A stretch of DNA of 64,000 nt from Enterococcus plantarum (GCF_001730295.1 NZ_MIKA01000004.1:1-64000); one strand, 5' to 3'; shown: positions 54,393-63,295, counted from the first letter of the stretch. Translations and numbers: made by a program. The notes: generated by a model from the letters alone, not told the origin.

Positions 54393-55472
54393 CTATTCTT
54401 TGGTATACTTTTTAACTTCTGGCATCACTTTGGTCGCAATCAATTCAATATTTTTCTTCACTAGATCCAGCGGTACACCGCCAAAATCGATTTGTGCCAT
54501 AAAACGTTGATGTCCGTATAACTCGTATTGATACAGCATCTTCTCGATGATTTCATTGACGCCGCCGACCATTAGCGTATCTCTAGTATCTTGTGATTGA
54601 GCAAAATGTTGTTTAGGATATGTTCCACCACGAATCGCTGACCAACCGGCATTTAAAAATGGATACATTTCTTTACGCGCTTGGCTACCAGTCTCTGCAA
54701 CATAAAATAAACTTGTTGTCGCAAGAGGAAATTCTGTTTCTTCATAGCCTGCTTCTTTCAATGACAAACGATACGCATCCACTGCTCGTTTGAAAATCGG
54801 TGCAGGTCCTGCTAATGTCGTCAACATCATTGGAATACCGTCTAATCCAGCCTTGATCGCACTATCTGCTGGACCACCCACTGCACGCCAAACAGGTAAA
54901 TGTCCACGAAGCGGTTGGGGTAAAATTTCTGCATTCTGTAACGGTGCACGAAATGCGCCTTCCCAGTTCATTCGTTTATTTGGTGTCGCTTCATTCAATA
55001 ATTTTAACAAGTGCATTTTTTCTTCAAACAGTTCTTCATAATCTTTTAAATCAAATCCAAGAAGTTCGTAAACACCAACACGTGAACCTCGACCCGCCAC
55101 TATTTCAGCGCGACCATTTGAAATTAAATCTAACGTGGCATATTCTTCATACACTCGGACTGGATCGTTGGTACTTAAAACTGTCACTGAACTAGAAATC
55201 TTAATGTCTTTTGTTTGCGCTGCGATTGCTGATAGAATCACTTGGTTTGCTTGCCCGATAAAATGACTTTGATGGCTTTCACCAACACCAAACACGTCGA
55301 TGCCTGCTTCGTCAGCAAACTTTGCTGCTTCGATAATATCATTGATTCGTTGTTGCTCGCTGATCAGCTTTCCTGTCATTGGATTTTTAACGTGATCTCC
55401 TAGTGAATATAACCCGATTTCCATGCCTTTTGAAGAATCGATTCCGAATTTTTCGTTCATTTTTTTATTCAT
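54393..55472 (-). CDS. Luciferase-like (LLM-class) flavin-dependent oxidoreductase
   Basis: 359 residues from the ATG at 55472, nine bases after GGAG. A TIM-barrel bacterial-luciferase-like protein: MEIGLYSLGDH at strand 1, DVFGVGESHQSHF, SSSVTVLSTNDPVRVYEEYA, GRAEIVAGRGS and VWRAVGGPADSA. The natural substrate is not predictable. The adjacent flavin reductase gene and the MarR regulator upstream point to a two-component monooxygenase induced by an aromatic or electrophilic compound (inference). Confidence 0.92.
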   Translation of the reverse strand: MNKKMNEKFGIDSSKGMEIGLYSLGDHVKNPMTGKLISEQQRINDIIEAAKFADEAGIDVFGVGESHQSHFIGQANQVILSAIAAQTKDIKISSSVTVLSTNDPVRVYEEYATLDLISNGRAEIVAGRGSRVGVYELLGFDLKDYEELFEEKMHLLKLLNEATPNKRMNWEGAFRAPLQNAEILPQPLRGHLPVWRAVGGPADSAIKAGLDGIPMMLTTLAGPAPIFKRAVDAYRLSLKEAGYEETEFPLATTSLFYVAETGSQARKEMYPFLNAGWSAIRGGTYPKQHFAQSQDTRDTLMVGGVNEIIEKMLYQYELYGHQRFMAQIDFGGVPLDLVKKNIELIATKVMPEVKKYTKE

Positions 55473-55506
55473 TTTCCTACACTCCTTTTTCATGCTCTAA
55501 CTATTG

Positions 55507-55932
55507 TTATGATTTCATCAATTTTTTGCTGATTTTTGCTAGTTGAAGTACTTCTTGCTTCGTTAAATTATCAAATGCGGATGCTTGCAGCTTACTTTGG
55601 ACAATAAAGCAATTGTCTAGTTGCTGTTGTCCTTTACCCGTCAGGGAAATGTATTTTTCCTTCCATTCTTGTTGGCGTGTGATCCAGCCATCCGTTTCAA
55701 ACTGTTTGATCATTTGCGAAACACCGCCCTTGGAGATAAGTAATTTCTCCCCTAGTTCCTTTTGCGTGATTGGTTGGTTTTCCTGAATCTGATGAAGCAT
55801 ATCAAACTTTGAAGCATTTAGGTCATATTGTTTTAAAAACTCATTGGACTGGAGATTGCTTTTTTGAACAAACTGCAAGATGGACATCCAACAACTTAAT
55901 TTTACTTTTTCTGTAAGTGATAGTTTTTCCAT
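55507..55932 (-). CDS. MarR-family transcriptional regulator
   Basis: 141 residues with the winged helix MLHQIQENQPITQKELGEKL, then ISKGGVSQMIKQFETDGWI and wing RQQEWKEKYISLTGKG. The only Cys residues are one near the N-terminus (LSCWMS) and one in DNCFIVQ; redox sensing is possible. First gene of an operon with the LLM oxidoreductase and FMN reductase. A perfect palindrome lies just upstream of its start, so autorepression is likely. Confidence 0.92.
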   Translation of the reverse strand: MEKLSLTEKVKLSCWMSILQFVQKSNLQSNEFLKQYDLNASKFDMLHQIQENQPITQKELGEKLLISKGGVSQMIKQFETDGWITRQQEWKEKYISLTGKGQQQLDNCFIVQSKLQASAFDNLTKQEVLQLAKISKKLMKS

Positions 55933-55950
55933 TTTTCTGAACCTCCTTTT

Positions 55951-55966
55951 AGTTTAGAACTAAACT
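55951..55966. promoter_or_regulatory. Palindromic operator for the MarR-type regulator
   Basis: AGTTTAGAACTAAACT, two perfect seven-base arms with a two-base centre, 18 bases upstream of the marR start codon and just before its AGGAGG. Size, symmetry and place fit a MarR dimer site. Confidence 0.7.
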
Positions 55967-56155
55967 GATAACGCTAGTATAATACACTTACTAAAAATAA
56001 GCAAACTGTTTTTACTTTTTATCTCTAACTTGTATTACGATTAACACTAACCTTAGCTGACATACAATTCTTCTCTTTGATTCTTTCCAGTATTATTAGT
56101 ATAATGAGTATGTTTTTCAGAATCTAACCGAAAGCAATAGAGTGGAGAGTATAAA

Positions 56156-57139
56156 ATGATGAATAATTTTTGGGCAGATCTACCAAAGCCTTTTTTTATT
56201 TTAGCACCGATGGAAGATGTGACCGATGTTGTCTTTCGCCATGTTGTCAAAGAAGCAGGCGCACCGGATGTCTTTTTTACTGAATTTACGAATTCGGATA
56301 GTTATTGCCACCCAGATGGTAAGGATAGCGTGCGTGGACGTCTCGTTTTTACCGAAGATGAACAGCCGATGGTCGCTCATATTTGGGGCGATAAGCCTGA
56401 GTTCTTTAGAGAGATGAGCCTTGGATTAGCCGAAATGGGTTTCAAAGGTGTCGATATCAATATGGGTTGTCCTGTCCCTAATGTAGCGGGGCGTGGCAAA
56501 GGGAGCGGCCTTATTTTACGACCAGAAGTAGCGGCTGAACTGATTGAAGCAGCCAAAGCTGGCGGTTTACCCGTTAGTGTTAAAACACGTATCGGCTATG
56601 CGGAAATCGCTGAGTTGGAAGACTGGATCACTCACTTATTAAAACAAGATATTGCCAACTTGTCTGTTCATTTAAGAACACGAAATGAAATGAGTAAAGT
56701 CGACGCCCATTGGGATCTTATACCTCAAATCATGGAAATCCGTGATCGCATTGCACCGCAAACACTGATTACGATCAATGGTGATATTCCTGATCGTCAA
56801 ACAGGTCTGAAACTTGCAGAGCAATACGGTGTAGATGGCATCATGATTGGTCGCGGAATTTTTAAAAATCCTTATGCGTTTGAAAAGGAACCGAAAGACC
56901 ATTCGCCTCAAGAGTTGCTTGGATTATTAGAGATGCAGCTTGATTTACAGGATCATTATGCGGAAATAGTTCCACGCTCCATCGTTGGTTTGCACCGTTT
57001 CTTTAAGATTTATGTGAAGGGATTTCCTGGCGCTAGTGACTTGCGTGTGAAATTAATGGGGACGAAATCGACAGATGAAGTGCGAGAGATTTTAGGGGCG
57101 TTTTATAAAGTGAAACCAAATGAGCCTTTATCAGAATAA
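56156..57139 (+). CDS. tRNA-dihydrouridine synthase
   Basis: 327 residues (or 326 from the second ATG). FMN TIM barrel with [38 protein letters not shown] with the catalytic Cys, [11 protein letters not shown], and [12 protein letters not shown] followed by [16 protein letters not shown]. The C-terminal helical tRNA-binding domain is present. It reduces uridines in the D-loop. Which Dus subgroup cannot be fixed by eye. GGAG stands upstream; single gene with a terminator after it. Confidence 0.93.
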   Translation: MMNNFWADLPKPFFILAPMEDVTDVVFRHVVKEAGAPDVFFTEFTNSDSYCHPDGKDSVRGRLVFTEDEQPMVAHIWGDKPEFFREMSLGLAEMGFKGVDINMGCPVPNVAGRGKGSGLILRPEVAAELIEAAKAGGLPVSVKTRIGYAEIAELEDWITHLLKQDIANLSVHLRTRNEMSKVDAHWDLIPQIMEIRDRIAPQTLITINGDIPDRQTGLKLAEQYGVDGIMIGRGIFKNPYAFEKEPKDHSPQELLGLLEMQLDLQDHYAEIVPRSIVGLHRFFKIYVKGFPGASDLRVKLMGTKSTDEVREILGAFYKVKPNEPLSE

Positions 57140-57159
57140 TACGGTTATATAGTTGTTTT

Positions 57160-57190
57160 AAGCGCATCTAGAAATAGAGCGCTTTTTCTT
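57160..57190 (+). terminator. Terminator after the dihydrouridine synthase gene
   Basis: AAGCGC-A-TCTA pairs with TAGA-GCGCTT around GAAA, followed by TTTCTTTT. Confidence 0.8.
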
Positions 57191-57301
57191 TTACTACCGA
57201 GATTTAGTAAGTACGAAAAAAATAGTATAAAAAAGCACCCACTTTTTGTAGGTACTTCATATAAGATATCGCAATGTTTTGTTATCAAGGTCTCTAAAAA
57301 C

Positions 57302-58030
57302 TTAGTCAGCTTTATAATAGACATACTCTGCTCGAACAGATGTCGCGGTGTTTTGCGTACCCACAGCAACAATTTTATCTCTGGTGATATCCCCTTCTAA
57401 TATGTCACCCATTATACCTTTTGGTAAGAAGGACACGTAGATTACCGCACTTGGGAGATTACTTCGTAAAGAAACAAACCCTTGGTTCTCTTCAAGCCCT
57501 AATTGTTGTTCATACGATTTGACTTTATTACTATCTCCCATAAACGATACTAACTCAGGCGTCCCCTCTGGTGAATTTAGTTGGGGAATATCTACATTTA
57601 GCCCAGTTATTTCTGCGGCTTGCTTCTGGTTTGAAATGTCTGTAAAACTCATTGTATTGTTTGCCACAAAAATTGTATTTCCTAATCCATTTACCCAAGT
57701 TCCATTGAGACTTGTGAAATCACCTTGTTGAATTTGAGAAAGGTCCATCGATTCAATGACTTCGTTTGCTTGCCCTTCTCCTGTTTGTTCCTGTGATGCA
57801 TCTGTTTCTTTTGTCTCCTGAACTATGCTAGATTGCGTAGTTGTTTGTTCTGTGGTTTCTTTAGTTTCTTTGGTTTCTTTCATACTAGTAGTCAACTCTG
57901 TAGTTTCTCTACTGCTAGATGATGTTGTAGCCGTATCTACGCTTGATTTACCAGAATTGTTACACCCTACTAAAACCCCCAGAAACACCAGGCTCAAACC
58001 TAACAAAATAGTGCTCTTTATTTTTTTCAC
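57302..58030 (-). CDS. DUF6287-domain lipoprotein
   Basis: 242 residues. The start is a GTG at 58030 after GGAGG. Signal peptide with lipobox VLVGC (Cys23), a low-complexity Ser/Thr/Glu linker (about 25-90, with repeated KETTE-type units), then a domain beginning DLSQIQQGDFTSLNGTWVNG that matches DUF6287, and a C-terminal beta-rich part. It is anchored to the membrane from outside. Function unknown; possibly ligand binding at the cell surface. Confidence 0.85.
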   Translation of the reverse strand: MKKIKSTILLGLSLVFLGVLVGCNNSGKSSVDTATTSSSSRETTELTTSMKETKETKETTEQTTTQSSIVQETKETDASQEQTGEGQANEVIESMDLSQIQQGDFTSLNGTWVNGLGNTIFVANNTMSFTDISNQKQAAEITGLNVDIPQLNSPEGTPELVSFMGDSNKVKSYEQQLGLEENQGFVSLRSNLPSAVIYVSFLPKGIMGDILEGDITRDKIVAVGTQNTATSVRAEYVYYKAD

Positions 58031-58179
58031 ACCAAATCCTCCAAGTCTTTTGTATAACCTTTAAACTATACGTATCCCTGTTATAATAATATACATTATA
58101 CGCCTCGTCTATCTTTAAATGATAGCTAACTAGACTAGCATAACCTTTCTACATGCTTCAAGGAAAGGTTTTACTCGGT

Positions 58180-59289
58180 TTAACGCCTATTTTTCTTAAT
58201 AAATTCACTAATATCTCGCATACAATCTTCTGCCTGTGGATAATTTCCTACATGATCAATGTATGCATGCCCCATACCTTTGTATAAAGTAAAGGTCGTA
58301 TCCACTCCTAAATCAACCAATTTTTTAGCATATGCTAAGCTTTCAAAGGTTAAGAAGTCATGTTCTCCTGAAGTGATCATCGTTGTTGGCATTTTTTCAC
58401 TGACTGACATATAGGGTGTTAAGTATTTATTTAAAATATCTTTTGTCCCTAAAATATCGGATAAACTGGTCGTCATTTCACCAAAAATCTCAATACCGGG
58501 ACGAATAACATTGGCTTGTTTCGCGTAAATCGCTACATCCTGATCGATATCAAATTCAGTATATTCATCCTTGATCCCACCCATATTAAGCGTTGGGTAA
58601 AGTAAAATTTGACCACATACATCGTCACGATTTTCTTCAATATTTCTGTTACTACAATACGCTGTTAAGTTCCCACCAGCGCTATCTCCCGCGACGAAAA
58701 TACTCCGCTTATCAGCTCCCCATTCTTCCACATGGTCGGCTAACCATCTTAAGCCAGTGTAACAATCCGTATGCCCGATTGGAAAAGGATTTTCAGGTGC
58801 TAAACGATAGTCGATACTGACCGCAATCATATTGGTTTGACTAACAAATAACCTCAAGGCTTCTCTCACAACATCCGTACTACCAGCAAAGAAACCACCG
58901 CCATGAATAAAATAGAGCACAGGTGAATGAGCCATCGGTTTTTCCGATTGAAAACGAGTCATGGGAATATCAAAACCATCTTCCGCTTTAATCGTAAAAG
59001 TCATTTCTTTAATGTCCTCTTCAACCATTGGTGTCGAATCTACGCTATTAAACATTTTTCGCAAACGTTTGATTGATTTTGGACTAGCATCCATTTTCAG
59101 CATACTTTTGGGGATAAATTTCATCAGTAGACTCATTTTTTTAGCCCCTTTATACACCCGTGGATCCATCGCACCATCAATATCGCAATCTGGAATTGGT
59201 TTTACGATGACCGACACATCGCGACGTGTTTCTGTATATTGATTATTTTTAATCGCTTCTACTAATTTTAGATCGTATTCCCGTGCCAT
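58180..59289 (-). CDS. Alpha/beta hydrolase, hormone-sensitive-lipase family esterase
   Basis: 369 residues from the ATG at 59289 after GGGAGG. Oxyanion motif HGGGFFAGS, nucleophile elbow GDSAGGN, acidic residue in TSGEHDFLTFES and His in GMGHAYID complete the triad. No signal peptide, so cytoplasmic. It should hydrolyse short acyl or acetyl esters. It follows a ROK sugar-kinase gene by 26 bases, so deacetylation of a sugar or glycoside is one possible role (inference). Confidence 0.9.
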   Translation of the reverse strand: MAREYDLKLVEAIKNNQYTETRRDVSVIVKPIPDCDIDGAMDPRVYKGAKKMSLLMKFIPKSMLKMDASPKSIKRLRKMFNSVDSTPMVEEDIKEMTFTIKAEDGFDIPMTRFQSEKPMAHSPVLYFIHGGGFFAGSTDVVREALRLFVSQTNMIAVSIDYRLAPENPFPIGHTDCYTGLRWLADHVEEWGADKRSIFVAGDSAGGNLTAYCSNRNIEENRDDVCGQILLYPTLNMGGIKDEYTEFDIDQDVAIYAKQANVIRPGIEIFGEMTTSLSDILGTKDILNKYLTPYMSVSEKMPTTMITSGEHDFLTFESLAYAKKLVDLGVDTTFTLYKGMGHAYIDHVGNYPQAEDCMRDISEFIKKNRR

Positions 59290-59315
59290 TATGATTCCTC
59301 CCAAAAGTGAAATGA

Positions 59316-60233
59316 TTAATTTTCTTCTAATTCTTCAAGTAAATGATACAAAGCTCCCAACAATCCAGCTTCATTTCTAAAATGACAAGGAACAATTTCT
59401 ACTGGCGTCAACATCGTCTCTAACACTGGAGCAGAGGCAAGTAATTGTTGATATTGTTGCTTTATTTCTTCCACAAGAATTGGTTGTGCGCTGATACCGC
59501 CACCAATAGCGATTCGTTGTAAATCAACGACTGATTGAACATTCATGATCACAATGACCACATTGCGACAGAATTCTTCAAATAATGGATAAATCAATTC
59601 ATTTTTCTTTTCTAATTCTTCGAATACTTTTTTACCATCTAAAAGGTCCTCTAACTTCAATAAGTTTGACGTTTGTCGAATGAAATTTACTGCCGAACCT
59701 TTCGCTCCCGCCACAGTCTCCAAACTGATTGGAAGATTCGTTGAAAGGAGCATGAAACTTAACTCCCCTGCTTGGAAATGACTGCCTGAGTGAAGTGCTT
59801 TATTTAAAACAAGACCGCCACCAATGCCTGTACCAAGTGTCATCACACCACCATTTTCGATGTCTTTTAACTGCCCTAACCACAATTCAGCAAGTGCAGC
59901 TGATTTGCCATCGTTCATTATGGCACATCGCAGGTTCATATAAGATTCAATAAATTCTTTCAAATGAAACTGATGTAAGTAAACCAACGCTCCACCATGA
60001 TAGACAACTCCTTCTTTTGAATCGATTTTACCCGGACAACTAACAGCTACCGCTTTAACTTGTCCTTTGTATTGATCAAGAATACCAGTTAAACAGCTTT
60101 TGAACTCTTCAATATTCTTTGGTGTCTCTTCTTTTTTCACAAAAATAATTTGGCCACTACGATTAATTAAGGCGTGCTTCATGTAGGTGCCTCCAATATC
60201 AATACTTAAAAAGTGAGTGGTTAATTCAGTCAT
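59316..60233 (-). CDS. ROK-family sugar kinase-like protein
   Basis: 305 residues. ATP phosphate-binding DIGGTYMKHALI, sugar-binding and catalytic IMNDGKSAALAELWLG with the Asp, and GTGIGGGLVLN. The usual zinc motif CxCGxxGCxE after this is absent (replaced by FQAGELSFMLL with no Cys cluster), as in the BglK/allokinase-like subgroup. Phosphorylates a hexose or beta-glucoside. Divergent from two AraC regulators that could control it. GGAGG before the ATG. Confidence 0.88.
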   Translation of the reverse strand: MTELTTHFLSIDIGGTYMKHALINRSGQIIFVKKEETPKNIEEFKSCLTGILDQYKGQVKAVAVSCPGKIDSKEGVVYHGGALVYLHQFHLKEFIESYMNLRCAIMNDGKSAALAELWLGQLKDIENGGVMTLGTGIGGGLVLNKALHSGSHFQAGELSFMLLSTNLPISLETVAGAKGSAVNFIRQTSNLLKLEDLLDGKKVFEELEKKNELIYPLFEEFCRNVVIVIMNVQSVVDLQRIAIGGGISAQPILVEEIKQQYQQLLASAPVLETMLTPVEIVPCHFRNEAGLLGALYHLLEELEEN

Positions 60234-60360
60234 TCGGGTTTCCTCCTATTATCTCTTGAAAAGATTTTAATAGCGCTTTCAATTGTATTCTACTCGTTTC
60301 AGAGAGAAATAATAGTATAATTTTATGATTAATGGTATTTTTATATCAAAGGGGCTGAAA

Positions 60361-61464
60361 ATGATGATAGCGCTTATAAAATTTTTGAATCATCTATCCG
60401 ATATCGCTATTTTTTCTTATATTGTTGTGGATAAAGTAAATGGACAGATCAGTCACCAGAAGAATCTTACCAAGATTCAGTTGACAGATAAACAAATTCA
60501 ACGAATAATCACGCAAACAAGTATCATTCATAATTACTATTTCAAAGAACAAAAATTGCTACTATTCGCTTATGATACCGACGAGTTAAATCAATTGGTT
60601 TGTCTATTCATTGATGATGAAGTCGGCAATTTCATTTCTCACAATGACCGGTTATTGAAGATTTCTGAAACCATTCATCTATTTATGAAGGAAAAAGAAT
60701 TCACCACTAAAGAAGTTCAGTCTCTCAATCAAAATATTCTCTACCTAAGAAAAACGATCATTGAAAAAGTACTAAGTGAACAAATCGAACAACAACTTTA
60801 TCACCACGACTTTGAAAGTGAAGAGGCTATGTTTATCGAAGTAATGAACGGTAACGAAGAAAGGTTAAAAAGAGACTATTACGCTTTTCAAAAAAATAGC
60901 CAAACAGGCCTACTTTCAACTGAATCAGAATTGAGAAATCAAAAAAATATCTTAATTGTAGCCGTAGCGATTTCCACAAGATATGCGATTAAAGGCGGCG
61001 TTCCACATGAACGAGCGTATACTTTAAGCGACAACTTAATTCAAGATATTGAACGAAAAAATCACTTTCAGAGCGCCCAACCACCCGTCTTAGAAATACT
61101 CCTATTATTTTGTAAAGAGGTACGTAAATACAATTATATCAAATACTCTACTACGGTCAAAAAAACGTGTGAGTTTATTCATAAAAATATCTACTCGAAT
61201 TTATCTGTCCCGATGATTGCGGCTTACACCAATTACTCTGTCCCTCATTTATCTATGTTGTTTAAAAAAGAAGTAGGACTTTCCCTCAATCAATATGTGA
61301 TGAAGCAAAGAATTGAAGAAAGTAAGCGATTATTAGAATTTAAACAGTACGATTTAAACACGATCAGCTCATTACTTCACTTCAACGATACAAGTTATTT
61401 CATTAAAGTATTCAAAAAATATGAAAATATGACCCCAAAAAGTTACTGGCACGAAAAAAATTAA
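60361..61464 (+). CDS. AraC-family transcriptional regulator (two-helix C-terminal domain)
   Basis: 367 residues from the ATG at 60361, preceded by AAGGGG; an earlier ATG at 60325 lacks a site. The C-terminal AraC/XylS domain is clear (TCEFIHKNIYSNLSVPMIAA, HLSMLFKKEVGLSLNQYVMK, FNDTSYFIKVFKKYENMTPK). The N-terminal 260 residues have no Asp-receiver or cupin signature and resemble the all-helical sensor regions of YesN-like proteins. It is followed 11 bases later by another AraC gene. Likely targets are the adjacent ROK/esterase operon or lost sugar genes. Confidence 0.88.
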   Translation: MMIALIKFLNHLSDIAIFSYIVVDKVNGQISHQKNLTKIQLTDKQIQRIITQTSIIHNYYFKEQKLLLFAYDTDELNQLVCLFIDDEVGNFISHNDRLLKISETIHLFMKEKEFTTKEVQSLNQNILYLRKTIIEKVLSEQIEQQLYHHDFESEEAMFIEVMNGNEERLKRDYYAFQKNSQTGLLSTESELRNQKNILIVAVAISTRYAIKGGVPHERAYTLSDNLIQDIERKNHFQSAQPPVLEILLLFCKEVRKYNYIKYSTTVKKTCEFIHKNIYSNLSVPMIAAYTNYSVPHLSMLFKKEVGLSLNQYVMKQRIEESKRLLEFKQYDLNTISSLLHFNDTSYFIKVFKKYENMTPKSYWHEKN

Positions 61465-61475
61465 GGAGGCTCAAC

Positions 61476-62375
61476 ATGACTTTTGAACATGAATTTATTG
61501 AATATACACACGAAATGATTCCTATCAATTGGATTGTTCATGGGGCAGACCATTCCACCGGTCCTGTGCTGCCCCATTGGCACACGTCATTTGAAATTTC
61601 TTACACCTATTCTGGAAAAATTGAAAACTATACAATCAACAACGTTACCTATCAAACCGAGCCTGGCACAATTTTGTTCATTAATTCAGCTGAGGTACAT
61701 GGCGCTGTTTCCAGTTATTGCGCCGATCTTGAAGCATTGACGATCCAGATACCTTATGACTTTTTAAGTAAGCTGATTCCTCACTTTGAGTTTATGCGTT
61801 TTGATAATCTCCCTTCTGGAAAACTTGCGCAAGTCAATCAATTACGGGAAGCGTTAAGTCAGTTTTATCATCTAGTCAGACGGAAACCGAAAGAATTTTT
61901 AGAGCTACAATTAATCCGTTTAACTTACGAAATAATCTACCTAATGGCAAAAGATTGGATGCATCGTGAAAAAATGCCGATCAATTCAAATGTCTACCAT
62001 CGAAATTTAGGTCAGATGCAGCCGATCATTTCCTTTATCCAAGAAAATTATCAGCAAGAATTATCTGTTGGAATTTTAGCGAACAACTTTCATATGTCAA
62101 CGAATTATTTAAGCAAACTTTTTAAAAAAAGTCTTGGATTAAGTGTCATGAAATATGTCCAGCTAGTTCGAATCAATCGAGGGCAAGAATTATTACTTCA
62201 TAGTGAAAAACCAATCCATGTGATTTCTGATATCGTAGGTTTCCCTAATGAGAAATCATTCAGAAGAACCTTCGAAGACGTTTTCCAGCAAACACCCAAA
62301 AAATATCAATTGGACTATCGAAAAAAAAGAATGGCAGAAAATGACCTTTTTTCCGATAGCTTCTGCCCCTTTTAA
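61476..62375 (+). CDS. AraC-family regulator with N-terminal cupin domain
   Basis: 299 residues. The cupin sugar-sensing domain (about 10-110) has HWHTSFEISYTYSGKIE and TIL FINSAEVHG motifs; the AraC domain has FIQENYQQELSVGILANNFH, STNYLSKLFKKSLGLSVMKY and IVGFPNEKSFRRTFEDVFQQ then TPKKYQ. AAGGAGG precedes the ATG. Paired with the upstream AraC gene in one transcript. The gene it most likely activated, just downstream with a cre site, is now cut off after 10 codons. Confidence 0.9.
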   Translation: MTFEHEFIEYTHEMIPINWIVHGADHSTGPVLPHWHTSFEISYTYSGKIENYTINNVTYQTEPGTILFINSAEVHGAVSSYCADLEALTIQIPYDFLSKLIPHFEFMRFDNLPSGKLAQVNQLREALSQFYHLVRRKPKEFLELQLIRLTYEIIYLMAKDWMHREKMPINSNVYHRNLGQMQPIISFIQENYQQELSVGILANNFHMSTNYLSKLFKKSLGLSVMKYVQLVRINRGQELLLHSEKPIHVISDIVGFPNEKSFRRTFEDVFQQTPKKYQLDYRKKRMAENDLFSDSFCPF

Positions 62376-62401
62376 TGAGTGAATTCATGATATCCTTTGT
62401 T

Positions 62402-62415
62402 TGTAATCGATTACA
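62402..62415. promoter_or_regulatory. cre-like site (CcpA operator)
   Basis: TGTAATCGATTACA fits the consensus TGWAANCGNTNWCA at every position and is extended to a 16-base perfect palindrome by flanking T/A. It lies 22 bases upstream of a truncated reading frame, which suggests that a catabolite-controlled sugar gene once followed. Confidence 0.65.
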
Positions 62416-62437
62416 ACAACATATTGGAGGACCTATC

Positions 62438-62470
62438 ATGAATAAAAACAGCTTTTTATTTAAACCGTAG
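62438..62470 (+). pseudogene. 5' stub of a lost, probably carbohydrate-related gene
   Basis: After TTGGAGGACC an ATG opens MNKNSFLFKP and then stops (TAG at 62468). In-frame text just after the stop reads DDIKTRSR. A good ribosome site and a cre site in front show that this was the start of a real gene; what follows is tRNA-like DNA. The opening is reminiscent of DUF2961/GH172-type proteins, but ten residues cannot support an assignment. Confidence 0.45.
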
Positions 62471-62485
62471 GATGACATAAAGACA

Positions 62486-62562
62486 AGATCAAGGATTGAA
62501 CCTGATTCCCAGATTAAAAGTCTGGTGCGCTACCGTTTACGCTCTTAGCTATGATTATCAAG
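62486..62562 (-). pseudogene. Degenerate tRNA-Lys (anticodon TTT)
   Basis: The minus strand contains a perfect five-base-pair anticodon stem and seven-base loop, CCAGA-CTTTTAA-TCTGG, giving anticodon TTT. Upstream is a D-arm-like AGCTAAGAGCG...GGTAGCGCA and downstream a T-arm-like CAGGTTCAATCC that lacks one base of TTCGAAT. The acceptor stem does not pair and there is no CCA. It is a relic, possibly an old integration end. Confidence 0.55.
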
Positions 62563-62657
62563 AGAAACATTAGATAGACGATTATTTTTGTGTGAATAGT
62601 CTAACTTTTTTAACCCTCTCATAGACAAGCGGGAATGGTTTACAAGATTTCAGATTT

Positions 62658-62877
62658 TTAGAAAAGTGAAATTTGATGTCTGAATTCAAAATACCGATCA
62701 ATTTTATTTTTTATTCTTTGAGACATAGATTTTACAGTTCCAACTTCAATTTTCATTTCTTTAGCAGCTTCCCCATAGGTCATGCCAACAGTATGAATAT
62801 AATAAAATAAGTCTTCTTTTCTTTTGCTAAAAATTGAAAAAATCTCTCTTACTTGAACCCATTGATCTTTTTTCTTT
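62658..62877 (-). pseudogene. Truncated sigma-like / ArpU-like helix-turn-helix protein fragment
   Basis: The minus strand is open for about 70 codons with no start: KDQWVQVREIFSIFSKRKED, then LFYYIHTVGMTYGEAAKEMK and IEVGTVKSMSQRIKNKIDRY. This is the region-4-type HTH (T-x-EAA-x-x-x-x-x-x-x-GTVKS) common in small regulators of phages and conjugative elements. Two stops stand immediately upstream. It is probably the C-terminal end of a mobile-element regulator. Confidence 0.6.
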
Positions 62878-62995
62878 CACTATAAACTTCCTGTAACTGA
62901 AACAAAGTCTAAAAAAACAGTGGATGATTTTGCAAAATTTATGGATATTTAGAAGAGTTACATTTTTTATGCATTCAATAAACTTAAAATGATTA

Positions 62996-63031
62996 AAAAA
63001 AGGCACCCTCTCTTAATGAGAAAGCGCCTTG
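62996..63031 (-). terminator. Terminator downstream of the rpsI 3' copy
   Basis: Read leftward, AAGGCGCTTTCTC pairs with GAGAGGGTGCCTT around ATTAA and is followed by TTTTTTTAA. It stands 24 bases past the rpsI-type stop codon, as the native rpsI terminator would. Confidence 0.75.
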
Positions 63032-63054
63032 AAATGTTGATATATAAAGATATA

Positions 63055-63099
63055 TTAACGTTTAGAGAACTGTGAAGCTTTACGAGCTTTTTTAAGACC
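63055..63099 (-). pseudogene. rpsI: 3' end of rpsI (ribosomal protein S9), duplicated fragment
   Basis: The minus strand encodes GLKKARKASQFSKR and a TAA stop, the invariant C-terminus of ribosomal protein S9. Upstream the text changes to unrelated codons (FFNSVKISDTQP), so only about 45-51 bases of rpsI are present, and the rest of the gene is not in the window. A short 3' duplicate of rpsI followed by its terminator is the footprint of an integrative element that uses the rpsI 3' end as attB, reconstituting the intact gene at its other end. Confidence 0.75.
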
Positions 63100-63295
63100 T
63101 GGTTGTGTGTCAGAGATTTTGACAGAGTTGAAAAATCCTTTAGTAGCAATGGATTGAGTAATATTTTAATAGGTACAGTTTTAATGGATTTCAGCACATT
63201 TTAAAACTCTCGTACCTCAAGACGTACCCAAAAATACACGTGAATCAGAACAAGACTATCTTTATAATCATGCCTCATCCTCGTTGAAAATACAT
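63100..63295. other. Inner end of the putative rpsI-integrated element
   Basis: About 195 bases without a recognisable gene between the rpsI copy and the permease gene. GTACCTCAAGACGTACCC near 63210 has a small inverted repeat. No integrase gene lies here, so it should be at the far end. Confidence 0.4.

Noticed and set aside
63055-63099. Chance similarity to ribosomal protein S9
   Set aside because: Fourteen residues and the stop match the S9 C-terminus exactly in order, with a strong terminator right behind.
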